Source: Ovis canadensis
Taxonomy: Eukaryota > Chordata > Mammalia > Artiodactyla > Bovidae
Assembly (NCBI RefSeq): GCF_042477335.2
Contig: NC_091251.1
Span: 28,536,501 to 28,600,500 of the forward strand
Reading direction: 5' to 3'
Length of the DNA: 64,000 nt
Part shown: piece by piece, positions 1-9,240 of the stretch
Position numbering within the stretch: the stretch's first letter is position 1
How the letters are laid out: each line of letters begins with the position of its first letter
Notes under the pieces: generated by a model
The model's database searches: none
What the model was told of the DNA's origin: nothing
What the model saw: the letters and a program-made list of their open reading frames with translations, nothing else
Position numbers and translations under genes: made by a program

Positions 1-540
1 AAAGAATTTCAGTCTTCTTGCTGTCAAATATACTCTGATCTCACATGGGTACTTAATGGTGTCAGGATGTCAATTTCATTTTGACAGGGCCCCTATAGGT
101 GGAAATTTCAACTTTTTATTCTTGGTTAATATGGATGGGTAAGAGGATGTTTGAGGATATTTCCACCTCTGTTTTTATAGAAACATATACTTTTCCATAA
201 ATTTGTGTGACAGCAGTATGTTTGTGAAGCACTCTCAGCTTCTAAGAGTGAAAAGTTTCCTTCCTGCTCAAGACCTGCTATTAACTGCCTCCAAATGACT
301 CCCTGATTATTGCAATCTCTCAATAGTCTGAAGGCCCTGGAATCTTTATTTCCACCAAGAAATGATTTCTTCCACTTATTTTTGGTGTAGTACCACTAGT
401 GCCACTTGAATTTTAGATACAGCCATTATGTCTACAAATTCCTTGTACCTTGCTCTTCAGGTAGTGTTACTGCCTGATGTGAGTTTTTAGATGTTTGTCC
501 AGGAGTAGGATTCGACTATACTATTCTCAACACTTTTGTA
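1..540. other. Unannotated AT-rich DNA
   Basis: No repeat family, exon or RNA gene is recognised here. The only open frame is a short antisense one (126-323) with no recognisable domain, and I treat it as chance. Confidence 0.5.
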
Positions 541-596
541 TTATCTATTGATGTATAACAAATGATGCCAAAAGGAAGTGACTGCAAACAACAGAC

Positions 597-880
597 TTAA
601 AACCTGAAACTAACACAACTTTGTAAATCAACTATATTGTTGTTCAGTAGATGAGTCATGTCTGACTCTTTTGCGGCCCCATGGACTGTAACCTGCCAGG
701 CTCCTCTATCCATGGGATTTTCCAGGCAAGAATACTGAAGTGGGTTGCCTCTTCCTTCTCCAGGGGATTTTCCTGACCCAGTGATTGAATCAGCTTCTCT
801 TGCATTGGCAGGCAGATTCTTTACCATTAAGCCACCAGGGAAGTCCCCCAAATCAACAATATTTCAATTAAAAAAAAATA
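597..880 (+). mobile_element. L1 3'-end fragment with poly(A), split by a Bov-tA
   Basis: The stretch ACCTGAAACTAACACAAC-TTTGTAAATCAACTATA, continued after the SINE by TTTCAATTA and an A-run at about 870-879, matches the 3' terminus of a mammalian L1. It is extremely 5' truncated and sits inside an MLT2 LTR. A Bov-tA at 639-849 later split it. Confidence 0.55.
639..849 (-). mobile_element. Bov-tA SINE
   Basis: Read on the minus strand this is a full Bov-tA: tRNA-like head ending in the reverse complement of TTCCCTGGTGGCTTAATGG, then the BovA body with CATGGACTG and GAGTCA-GACATGACTCA. The flanks carry a 14-bp target duplication with one mismatch, AAATCAACTATATT at 625-638 and AAATCAACAATATT at 850-863. 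The antisense ORF over it is only the SINE read through. Confidence 0.85.
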
Positions 881-1332
881 GACACATGTTATCTCACAGT
901 TTCTGTGTGGAATCGGGGAGAGGCTTATCTGAGGGTCCTGGCTCATAAGGTTAGCTCAAGGTGTTGGCCTTGGGTTGCAGGCATCTGAATGCTTAACTGA
1001 AGCTGGACTGGGCCTTCCATGATGGCTCACTCAAACATAGCTGTTAGCTGAAGGCCTAAGTTTCCTGCCATGTTGGCCTCTGCTTGAATGTCCTTAAGGC
1101 ATCGCAGCTGGCTTCCTCCAGAGTGAGTGATCAAAGAGAGAGACTAAGGAATAAGCTGCAATGCCTCTTATGACCTAAATCTCAGAAGTCATAGCCTGTC
1201 ACTTCTGCTAATGTTCTCCTTGCTAGAAGTGAATCACTCACTTGGTCATGCCCACACTCAAGCGGAAGAGTTCTGTCACTTGAAGGGAGATGTATCAAAA
1301 GTTTTGTGGATATATTTAAAAAGCACATAGTG

Positions 1333-1425
1333 GAGGACAGGGAAGCCTAGCGTGCTGCAGTTCATGGGGTTGCAAAGAGTCAGACACAACTTAGCAAGTC
1401 AACAACAACTACCACCACCACCACC
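1333..1425 (+). mobile_element. BovB 3'-end fragment with (ACC)n tail
   Basis: About 75 bp match the extreme BovB 3' end (GGACAGGGAAGCCTAGCGTG through AAGAGTCAGACACAACTTAG). A short AAC/ACC simple repeat follows (about 1401-1425). It is heavily 5' truncated, as is usual for RTE elements. Confidence 0.7.
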
Positions 1426-2520
1426 CTCTTGATTCTCCCCCTTGTAACTAAGTATTTGCAAAACAAAGCAAACTCAGAGGTTTAGACTGTGGACAGCAAA
1501 ATGGATAGATGAATACTGCTTTCTCAGTCTTGGGGTAATTCATGTAGAATTTCTGCCTTGTAACCTTAACGGTTAGGTGCGCCTCCAAAACTTGAAAAGG
1601 GAGGAGTGGAAGTGGGGTCTGGGAGAGCCAAATTTCATCTTCCAGATTCTCCAGTGATAGTGTCTTCTATGCCCCTCATGAATATGCAGTGGCCAGCTGA
1701 AAGCTTTCCCTAGTGCATGCTCAGAGAGGGGGATGGCAGTAAGGATGGAAGGGACAGAAAGAAAGAGAAGTGTTGGATTGCACTCACCTGGACTAATGGG
1801 TTGGACACACAACAGCAGATGGTAAGACCTGAGTAAGAAGTTAGCTGGTTCTGTTCTGCTGCTGGTTGGTGAAGACCAGCCACAGATGGGGCAACAAGAG
1901 TGAGGCTATGAGTAGATATTGGTCCTGGAATTAAGAAGAGCCAGAGCCTCCTGCTGAAATCATCTGCAGCACCGCCAAGAGATATACAGGATCCGTGGGC
2001 AGAATTCAAGCCTTGGATCTTGAAAACAGAAACCATGGTGGTTCTGGCTCCCGGGCAGCTCTTAACATACAATGTGCTGGTACAGCACTTGGTACCAGAT
2101 GGAGAGGTTGCGAGGACAGGGCATGACTGTGAGGCCACAGAGCAAAGCATCATGCCACAAAGACAGGTGGTGAGAGGGGTGCCCCTGTCTGTGGCGGCTT
2201 ACTGCCTTTTTGGTACTCATCCTGCCTGTGTACCCTTCGCACTGGGCCTCTTCAGGAGCTTCTATTTCCAAAGCATTTTAATTTAGAAGTCAAATGTGAG
2301 TATTCCAAGCTCCAATCTAGGCTAACAGTGCTTCACAGCTTTTCTCTTTTCTCACATTTAGAGACATCTAGCTTTCTGATACACTGATAAATAAGGGAGT
2401 TATAGAATAGTACACTTTGTGAAAGAAGGCAGTGGAAAGAAGATGCCACAAAAGGAGAGAGTGGGGGTAAAGAATAGAGTTTTCTTTCCAGTACATTCCT
2501 GCCACTAAGACACCAGTGCA
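1426..2520. other. Unannotated DNA with moderate ORFs on both strands
   Basis: Frames of 147 aa (minus, 1710-2153) and 88 aa (plus, 2020-2286) exist, but neither shows a domain, a good start context or splice signals, and they overlap antisense. Base composition is balanced. The stretch could be an old LTR that I do not recognise. I see no support for a real gene. Confidence 0.4.
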
Positions 2521-3020
2521 AGGGCTTCCGTGGCAGCTCAGCAGCAATGAATCCACTTGCCAATGCAGGAGATGCAGGTTCGATCCCTGATTGAAACCTT
2601 ACGGCATGGTAGCTGACTTCCTCCAGAGGTTTCCTCTAGAGTGAGTGATCAAAGAGACAGACTAAGGAGGAAGTTGCAATGTCTCTTATGACCTAACCTC
2701 AGAAATCATATGCTGTCAATAATTCTGCCATGTTCTCTTTGCTAGAAGTGAATCACTCACATCCAGCAAGATCCCACATGCTGCAGAGCAACTAAGCCCA
2801 CACGCCACAACTATTGAACCTGTGCTCTAGAGCCTGGGATCCACAAATACTGAGCCCACGGGCCCTAGAGTCTGTGCTCTGCAACAAGAGGCCGCTGCAA
2901 TGAAAAACCCATGCACCACAACTAGAGAGTAGCCCCGCTGCAACTAGGGAAAAGCCTGCATGCAACAACGAAGATCCAGCACAGCTGGATTTTAGTTTTA
3001 AAATTAAAACATTTTAAAAA
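2521..3020 (+). mobile_element. CHR-type SINE interrupted by an MLT2 piece
   Basis: A CHR-like tRNA-derived SINE begins at GGCTTCCGTGGCAGCTCAG with a B-box-like GGTTCGATCCCTG at 2578-2590. Its body resumes at about 2765 (AGATCCCACATGCTGCAGAG, then several CAACTA/ACAACT units) and ends in AT-rich sequence near 3010. Between the halves lie about 165 bp resembling MLT2. Confidence 0.7.
2600..2765 (+). repeat. MLT2 LTR fragment inside the CHR SINE
   Basis: This segment matches the internal part of the MLT2 LTR at about 1105-1250, including GAGTGAGTGATCAAAGAGA and GCTAGAAGTGAATCACTCAC. It sits exactly between the head and body of a SINE. Confidence 0.65.
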
Positions 3021-3636
3021 GATAGCAATGCAAGAGGAGGTGGGAAGTAGAAATAAACAGATTTATATTTCAAGATACAGATATACTATATACGTCATTG
3101 CCCTATGAAAGACATGCAGGGGCTCTGCTGCTACCTGCTACCACCTCAGAGGCAGGTGGGAGGGGCCTCCTTTTAAGGGGCCCTGCTCTGGTCCTTCTCT
3201 AGATGTATTCCTACACGGAAGTCCATCAAACCAAAGGAATATGCCCAGCTGCAGCTGACTTCACCCCTTTGGACCTCATTCTGGGTAACTGGAAGGCAAA
3301 ATTCTCTGCCCCAATGGTCCTGAGCCTACTTCCAGGGCTTTTGTGAGCTTCCTTCCCTAGATCTGAAGTATAAACTCCTGGACTCACAGAATGGCTAAGA
3401 GGTTACAATTTTATAGAGGGAAAAGTGGGGATGGAGCTTGGACATGTAGGCTGGGGTACCCATGGAGTGGGGTTACTTTGCAGCTTGTAACTGAACTGTG
3501 GGAGGCAAAGAGGGTAAGACCACTCTATGTGAGGACTAGCTCTCTGTTCCAAGAAGAAGTCCCAGAATCCTAAATTTGGACATGGTCTTCCAAGTTGTTA
3601 GCTAAGTTTGTCTAGGCAAAGGAAGATATACATAGG
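3021..3636. other. Unannotated DNA
   Basis: Nothing recognisable apart from mildly GC-rich blocks around 3120-3200. The 60-aa frame at 3391-3573 shows no domain. Confidence 0.4.
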
Positions 3637-3686
3637 ACTTTCTTGGTGGTCCAGGGGTTAAGACTCTGAAGTTTCACTACAGGGGA
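3637..3686 (+). mobile_element. tRNA-derived SINE head fragment
   Basis: GGACTTTCTTGGTGGTCCAG followed by GGTTAAGACTCTGAAG is the 5' head of a CHR/Bov-tA-class SINE. It is cut off after about 50 bp and abuts BovB sequence directly. Confidence 0.6.
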
Positions 3687-4588
3687 CATGAGTGTATATT
3701 GTCACCCTGCTTATTCAACTTATATGCAGAGTACATTACGTGAAATGCCGGGCTGGATGAAGCACAAGATGGAGTCAAGATTGCTGCGAGAACTATCAAT
3801 AACCTCAGATACGCAGATGACACCACCCTTATGGCAGAAAGCAAAGAAGAACTAAAGAGCCTCTTGATGAAAGTGTAAGAGGAGAGTGAAAAATTTGGCT
3901 TAAAACTCAACATTCAGAAAACTAAGATCATGGCATCCAGTTCCATCACTTCATGGCAAATAGACAGGGAAACAGTGAGAGACCTTTTTTGGGTTCCAAA
4001 ATCGCTGCAGATGGTGATTGCAACCATGAAATTAAAAGCCGCTTGCTCCTTGGAAGAAAAGCTATGACCAGCCTAGATAGCATATTAAAAAGCAGAGTCA
4101 TTACTTTGCCAACAAAGGTCCGTCTAGTCAAGGCCATGGTTTTTCCAGTAGTCATGTATGGGTGTGAGAGCTGGATCACAGAGAAAGCTGAGCGCCGAAG
4201 AATTAATGCTTTTGAATTGTGGTGTTGGAGAAGACTCTTGCGAGTCCCTTGGACTGCAAGGAGTCCAACCAGTCAATCCTAAAGGAAATCACTTCTGAAT
4301 ATTCATTGGAAGGACTGATGCTGAAGCTGAAACACCAATAATTTGGCCACCTGATGCGAAGAACTGACTCACTGGAAAAGACCCTGATGCTGGGAAAGAC
4401 TGAAAGCGGGAGGAGAAGGGGATGACAAAGGATGAGATGGTTGGATGGCATCACTGACTCGATGGACATGAGTTTGAGTAAGCTCCAGGAGTTGGTGATG
4501 GATAGGGAACCCTGGTGTGCTGTAGTCCATTGGGTTGCAAAGAGTCGGACATGACTGAGCGACTGAATGACTGAACAGAACTGATATA
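3687..4588 (+). mobile_element. RTE-BovB LINE, 5' truncated (RT C-terminal half and 3' end)
   Basis: BovB from just before the RT catalytic loop to the 3' end. The frame reads RYADDTTLMAESKEELKSLL, so the YADD motif is kept. A stop soon follows in place of the usual KEE, and a second frame (3953-4282) continues the conserved region downstream of the RT, with LRVPWTARS near its end. The 3' end shows the usual GTTGCAAAGAGTCGGACATG and CTGAATGACTGAAC. It is dead through stops and frameshifts. Confidence 0.9.
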
Positions 4589-4624
4589 TATATACACACA
4601 GACACAGACCCAGACACACACACA

Positions 4625-4659
<35 letters not shown>

Positions 4660-4662
4660 CAT
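4584..4662 (+). repeat. (TA)n/(CA)n microsatellite at BovB tail
   Basis: TATATATATA passes into interrupted CACACAGACAC units and then a pure (AC) run of about 30 bp. It starts at the BovB 3' end, so it probably grew from the element's short tail. Likely length-polymorphic. Confidence 0.9.
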
Positions 4663-4667
4663 ATACA

Positions 4668-4790
4668 TATCTGGAGTAGGAAATGGCAACCCACTCCAGT
4701 ATTCTTGCCTGGAAAATCCCAAGGACAAGGAAAACTGGCAGGCTAAAGTCCATGGGGTTGCAAAGAGTCAGACACAACTGAGCAACTAGG
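4668..4790 (+). mobile_element. BovA body (3' part of Bov-tA)
   Basis: GGCAACCCACTCCAGTATTC through CAAAGAGTCAGACACAACTG is the BovA unit without its tRNA head. Confidence 0.8.
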
Positions 4791-5935
4791 CATATATATG
4801 TTAAATTTAGAGTTTGTTAGCTTGTTTTATAACTTTTCATACTATTTAGACATTTGATATATGGGCTCCCTTGTGTAGACTTTTGTAAGCCCTACAACTG
4901 CTAGGGTTGGCTCTGGTATCTCATTTGATACAGAATCAAGTTGAATTAGCTTGGCCTGGTTTTTTAAGGCCTTTTACTATTGGTTCTTCCCTAAACTTAC
5001 GTTTCACTACTCTTCTGCAGGAATCCTCCGCAGGCCAGTCTGGTCCACTCAGATCCAGGCTTGGCCTACATCCTCTCCTCTGTGCTCAGGTTCACTCTAT
5101 TTTCTCTGAAGAACCTTTGCTTCTGCTCTGTATTTGTATAGGCCAACTACTATTTAAACACCCAGCCTCATAGTCATGTTTCCTCCTCTGGATTCTTCTA
5201 ACAGCTTTTTTCTGAACCACTCATTGACACTCAAAGTGTGGAACTGTGTGTGGAAGCCATTTTTCTTTCCATGCACAAGGTATATAGATATAAGGAGGTG
5301 CCAATATGCAGCAGTTTTTAAACGAGGAAAGAGTATCCAAAAAAAAAAAAAAACCAAAAACCAAACAGAAGAGTAGCTAAAGAATCAGGAGAAAGTAGTT
5401 AGGCAAGTAACCAAGGAGGAGATGGCTGGCATCGTCAAAGGCTGCAGAGTGGTCATTGGGAAAGATGCCCCAAAATAGAAAGAGAAATGAAGTCCTTTGT
5501 GACCACTGAAAGATCAGCCCATTGTGTGGGTGTAAACAGCACTGTAGTAGGGAAAATAAGAGATGAAAAGTAAAGACAGCAAATTCAATTTAGAGTTATC
5601 TGAAAAGGTGGAGGATGTTGGGTTGTTTTGTTTTGTGCAAGGGATGGAACAAATGTGTCTGTGGGGAAAAAAAGAGCTAGATTAGAGGGGAACAGTGATA
5701 TCAGGGGAAGGATAGTTTGATTAATCAAAATCTGGGAATGGTGGCCATCCAGGGCACAGGTTCAGGGATTAACCTTGATGAAGAGAAAGGACTTGTTCTG
5801 GTAAAGGGAATGAGTGCAGACTATAGGACAGACATCCTAATCAAGAGACTGGACTTAAGCATGAAGAAATGGGCTGTCACTGTAGAGGAAAGGCTAGGAA
5901 AGCCTGAATTTTCTGGAGCAGGTCTAAGATTTCTT
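4791..5935. other. Unannotated DNA with one A-rich tract
   Basis: There is an A-run at 5340-5352. The frames at 4907-5173 and 5717-5941 have no recognisable domain or splice context. The purine-rich part (5380-5900) may be an old interspersed repeat, but I cannot name it. Confidence 0.4.
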
Positions 5936-5939
5936 TCAT

Positions 5940-6200
5940 AGTTGGTCACCATATCTGTGGATTCAATCAGTTATATTCAGGGAAAAAATTTCAGAAAAGT
6001 TCTAAAAAGTTGCAGCAGCAACTATTTACATAGTATTTACATTGTATTATAAGTAATCTAGAAACAATTTAAAGTATATAGGCGATAGGTTATATGCAAA
6101 TACTACAGTCATTTTTACACAAAGGACTTGAGTGTCCACTATTTTAGTAGCTGCAAGTATCCTGGAACAAGTAACTCGGGATATTGAGAGACGACTTTAT
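5940..6200 (-). mobile_element. MER2-type Tigger DNA-transposon remnant
   Basis: The blocks ATTTACATAGTATTTACATT, ATTATAAGTAATCTAGAAAC, GGTTATATGCAAATACTAC and a terminal GACGACTTT match the Tigger-derived MITE MER2 read in reverse. It is non-coding and too short to carry a transposase. Confidence 0.75.
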
Positions 6201-6829
6201 TTAAATATCATATTCTTAAGTCTTTCTTTCTACATTTACTCAGTGCCCCGAGTGTGCCAGACACTGGTGTTCACAGAGACACAACTTTTCATGTAATTTT
6301 GGAATGTTATAACGATGACTCAGTGAGATTTACTTTTTACTCTTCTAGAAGGCTTTCAGTATAAATAAACACCAGTCGGAAGGGAGTCTTTCGTCAGATC
6401 AGACGACCCGAGTAGGGGTTGAGAAAACACGGGCATCTCAACAATGGCGCCCTGTTAGAGGTGGAAAGGGAGGGGAGGCCCAGAGAGGGGGAAAAACAGG
6501 TTTAGACCTGGGTAACCCGAGGAGGGTGCGCCTTCAACCAGGAAGAACTGTGCCTCTTAAGCACTTCAGGCCGCGGTGTAACCAAGGGTAATAGCGCTTC
6601 AGCTCACGGCAATGTGAAAACCACCTTCTTCCCTAACCAGATGTATCTACGGAGCCTGACTAGGACTAGACAAAAGCCAAGATTCTTCATTCAGGGTTCC
6701 TTCCCAAGAACTTCCTCTGCCCCTGACTACTTAAAGGTCACTGCTCTTACCCCTAGTTTATTGATACGGGGCGGGGGAGAAGAAGCGGTGGGAGAATCAC
6801 CTTTCCTATTTTGCGATTGGTAGTACTAG
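6201..6829. other. Promoter-upstream DNA
   Basis: AT-rich sequence becomes GC-richer from about 6390. A TATAAATA at about 6360 lies some 450 bp upstream of the island core, and nothing ties it to a start site. No coding frame is supported. Confidence 0.4.
6815..6820 (-). promoter_or_regulatory. Inverted CCAAT box
   Basis: GATTGG is the reverse of CCAATC and lies at the upstream edge of the CpG island, a common NF-Y arrangement in CpG promoters. Confidence 0.5.
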
Positions 6830-6838
6830 GCTCCAAGT

Positions 6839-6848
6839 CCCGCCTCCC
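6839..6848 (+). promoter_or_regulatory. GC box (Sp1-like)
   Basis: CCCGCCTCCC, a GC-box variant 19 bp downstream of the inverted CCAAT motif. Confidence 0.4.
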
Positions 6849-6909
6849 ACGCTGCCGCCAACAGGCTCTCAGAGTTGTCACTCGATTCACTGCGGCCGCC
6901 CCTCGCCGT

Positions 6910-6920
6910 GGCCCCGCCCC
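6910..6920 (+). promoter_or_regulatory. GC box (Sp1/KLF)
   Basis: GGCCCCGCCCC is a consensus-type GC box in the centre of the likely initiation region. Confidence 0.55.
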
Positions 6921-6935
6921 TCTCTGTGGCTGGGA

Positions 6936-6947
6936 TCTCGCGGGAAG
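6936..6947. promoter_or_regulatory. E2F-like site
   Basis: TCTCGCGGGAAG contains TTCCCGC on the minus strand, close to the E2F consensus. It also resembles the TCTCGCGAGA element of housekeeping promoters, with one mismatch. Confidence 0.4.
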
Positions 6948-7331
6948 AGCGGCGGGTACGGCTGTGGCTCTGTCTCCAGGCTGCGCGCGGAGCGGGAGGG
7001 ATCTCCTCACACAGGCGCTTCCTCGCGGAGGGTTTGGAGCTGCGGCAGACGCAGGCCTGGGCCGCCCCTTCTCTGCCGCCTCCTTCTCTTCCTCAGGGTT
7101 CCCCGGTCCGCTTGCCCTACGACGCTGCCCAGGTGAGGAAGCCCGGAGCGCGTCTCCTCTGAGGAGCGGTCGGGGAGCCGGGACACGGAGCAATCGGGGC
7201 AGGCGGGCTCCTGACGGGGGCGGCTCCGCGGGCAGCGCGGCGCTGCCTGGTGTGCGCGAGGCTTGGCGGGGTTCGGAGTGAGGAGGGCGAGGACGCGGTG
7301 GGGTGGGATCCGGGTGCGGACGCCCAAGGGC

Positions 7332-7807
7332 GGTGTAGCGGGTGCCAGGGCTTCTCCGGGTGAGGAGGCGGTTTACTGGGGGTCTGGGGTCTCTTCCGGC
7401 TTGGGGTTCGGATGGGTGGCAGCAGCGGTTCGGGTCCCGGGTCTTTGGGGTTGAAGGAGATTTACCGGGATCCTTCGGTTCCTTGAAGTGGTATAGCGGG
7501 GTTCCGGGACAAGGGGTCGTTTTATCACGGTCTCACGCTCTTTTAGGGGCAGAGGATTCAGTTTTAGCAAGGTCCTAGGTCTCTGAAGGGGCAGATGTAC
7601 GGGGTCTTGGGGGTACTTTGAGCAGGAGTGGGCTTCTTTTTTCACATTCCTGGGATAAAGAAGCAGTGTATTGGGGTTCTGTCTGTTTATCGGGGTCTTC
7701 GGGCGGGAGGGCGATGTATCTGCGTCCTGCAGGGGCCGGGACCGCCTTGGTGGACTGCTGGGGGCGGAAGGGTTTACGACGGAGACCAGCGTCTTTATTG
7801 GGGTTTC
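7332..7807 (+). repeat. Irregular array of a degenerate TTTAYCGGGGTCT-like motif
   Basis: A motif of about 13 nt recurs with variable spacing: GTGTAGCGGG (7335 region), TTTACTGGGGGTCT (about 7372), TTTACCGGGATCC (7461), TATAGCGGGGTTCC (about 7492), TTTATCACGGTCT (about 7521), TGTACGGGGTCTT (about 7596), TGTATTGGGGTTCT (about 7668), TTTATCGGGGTCTT (about 7686), TGTATCTGCGTCCT (about 7725) and TTTATTGGGGTTTC (about 7794). Several copies are preceded by GAAG or GAGG. It is too degenerate to be a recent tandem repeat. Confidence 0.5.
7378..7415 (+). other. G-quadruplex-capable G-run cluster
   Basis: Four G-runs lie within 38 nt: 7378-7382, 7386-7389, 7403-7406 and 7413-7415. One loop is long (13 nt), so stability is uncertain. 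Confidence 0.4.
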
Positions 7808-8300
7808 TAGTTTGCCCAGAGGGGAGCGGTAACTTGGCATGGCCCCCAGTTTTTTCGGGGGCGACAGGGCGAGTGAGCGGGTCCCCGGGAGATCTCGAAG
7901 GGAGGGCGCGGCTCTGCAGGCGCTGGATCGGCTCGTGGCGGGAAGGGAACTCTGGTGACATCTCGAGTTCGCAGTCTGTGGCTGGTCAGCATCCTGGAAC
8001 AGATCTCTTTCTAAATGAGATTTACTCAATGCTTAGTTGAAGGATTGATCCGTGTTGTTGCCTAGTTGGAGAAATAGTGCGACTGTTCTGCAGTTTTCTT
8101 CTCTCTGCCCCAGGATCCCTGTGGCGGCGTGCTGATTTCTCTCCTCTGGGAACCAGAGTGGCAGACAGCACCTTAAGTGGGCATGTAGACATGTAGGTTC
8201 TTAAGGAGGCGAATGTTCTCCGGGTGAGCGTGGAAGCCACTGAGGATAGGGAAGGCTGTGCGGTTTTCCTTTCCTATGTTAGGGTCTGCTTTGCTGATCC

Positions 8301-8955
8301 TGCATTATTAGGTCTGTCCTGAAGTCCTGCCCGAGTGTTAGGCAGTCAAGTATGCTGGAAAGTGTGCTCTGGCTTCTCTCTGTCGTTTGAAAAGCATTTG
8401 TGTAGAGGAATCAGTTCAAGTTCAGCCTCCAAGTAACGCATTGGAATTCGAAGTTCCAAAGCTAGAGCTCTGCAGATCCGTGGTTTGAGACCTGTAAGGA
8501 TGGCTAACGGAACTCTTTTAAAGAATCCTGCTTAACAGTTTTATTGTATACAGTTAGTCTTGACTCATATGCAGAGTCCTTGGTAACTAGCCCAAACTTA
8601 GATGGAATTCAAATAAAATGACCTGTATACATGCATATGCTCTTTTTTTTTTTTCTTTAAATGTTTAAGTCAGAAAGTCTATGTTTTTGCTTGACAGTTC
8701 CCCTGGTTAGATAGCTCCTTTATCATAGAGGCCTGTAAATCAAGTCTGATGTGGCTTGATTTGATGGAACCTGTACTTATAGTAATTCTGTAATTTGGGA
8801 TAAACAGACAAATTTGAGTATATGGCAAGGCAGAAAATTTTGCCTGCTTTAATCTTTTTTTTTTTTTGAGTGACAGTTTTGTTTTAATATTTCTTTTGAC
8901 CTTAGAACCAGAAACATTAGTGATAATATGTTTAATTCTTGACTTTTATAATCAT
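8301..8955. other. Intronic DNA without recognised elements
   Basis: AT-rich sequence with T-runs near 8642-8654 and 8857-8868. No repeat family or exon is recognised. Confidence 0.4.
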
Positions 8956-8966
8956 TTTAAAAAACA

Positions 8967-9240
8967 AGGGAGCTTCCCTGGTGGTCCAGTGGTTAAGAAT
9001 CCACCTGCCAATGCAAGGGACATAGGTTCCATCCTGGAAGACCTGCAGCTCAGCCCATGCGCCACGACTGCTGAGTCCACTCTTCTAGAGCCTGTGCCGC
9101 GCAACAAGAGAAGCCAGTGCCGTGGGAAGCCCTCGCGCCACAGTGAAGACTAGCCCCTGCGCGCCGTGACTAGAGAAAGCACTGGTACAGCAGTGAAGAC
9201 CCAGTGCAGCCATAAATAAATAAATTTTAAAATTAAAGAA
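8967..9240 (+). mobile_element. CHR-type SINE
   Basis: The tRNA-derived head (GCTTCCCTGGTGGTCCAGTG) is followed by the CHR body with repeated CGCCACGACTGCTGAG and CGCAACAAGAGAAGCC units and an ATAAATAAATAAATT tail. Near-identical AAAAAACAAGGGA and AAAAAACAGGGA flank it as a target duplication. Confidence 0.85.

Larger units (their letters stand above)
541..1325 (+). mobile_element. MLT2-type ERVL LTR, interrupted
   Basis: This looks like an old solo LTR of the MLT2 (ERVL) group. The start resembles the family's TGTATAACAAAT segment. From about 880 the typical blocks follow: TTATCTCACAGTTTCTGTG, CAGCTGGCTTCCTCCAGAG, GAGTGAGTGATCAAAGAGAG and CTTATGACCT. A short L1 3' tail (about 597-880) with a Bov-tA inside it splits the LTR. 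No ERV internal genes are visible beside it. Family assignment is from memory of the consensus. Confidence 0.6.
6870..7132 (+). other. Putative first exon (5' UTR) of an unidentified gene
   Basis: The start is approximate, placed just downstream of the CCAAT/GC-box cluster. The end is set by a strong donor, CCCAG|GTGAGG, at 7132/7133. No ATG opening a recognisable protein lies in this stretch, so it is most likely non-coding. Overlapping open frames on both strands (for example 6811-7281 and 6753-7193) reflect GC-rich sequence poor in stop codons. The next exon proposed is 27186-27245. The gene could not be recognised. Confidence 0.5.
6830..7960 (+). promoter_or_regulatory. CpG-island promoter
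   Basis: CpG dinucleotides and GC content rise sharply here and fall again after about 7990. The remaining window is CpG-poor, so this is the only island. The upstream part holds GC boxes and an E2F-like site. The downstream part is strongly G-skewed on the plus strand, as expected just inside a plus-strand transcript. No TATA box is placed to act here, so dispersed initiation is likely. Confidence 0.85.
7133..8300 (+). other. G-rich start of putative intron 1
   Basis: This strand is G-rich and C-poor from about 7140 to 7960. A recurring motif, best seen at 7332-7807, is described separately. Long antisense frames (7373-8029, 7575-7961) arise because the reverse strand is C-rich and stop-poor. 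Composition returns to average after about 8000. Confidence 0.5.

Noticed and set aside
1710..2286. Overlapping 147-aa and 88-aa frames on opposite strands
   Set aside because: No domain, no splice signals and no clear start context; overlap on opposite strands argues for chance.
6359..6368. TATAAATA as a TATA box for the CpG-island gene
   Set aside because: It lies about 450 bp upstream of the likely exon 1, and no initiation signal sits at the proper spacing.
6753..8040. Many overlapping 60-218 aa frames on both strands of the CpG island
   Set aside because: GC-rich DNA has few stop codons. The frames lack domains, overlap antisense and ignore the strong splice donor at 7132/7133.
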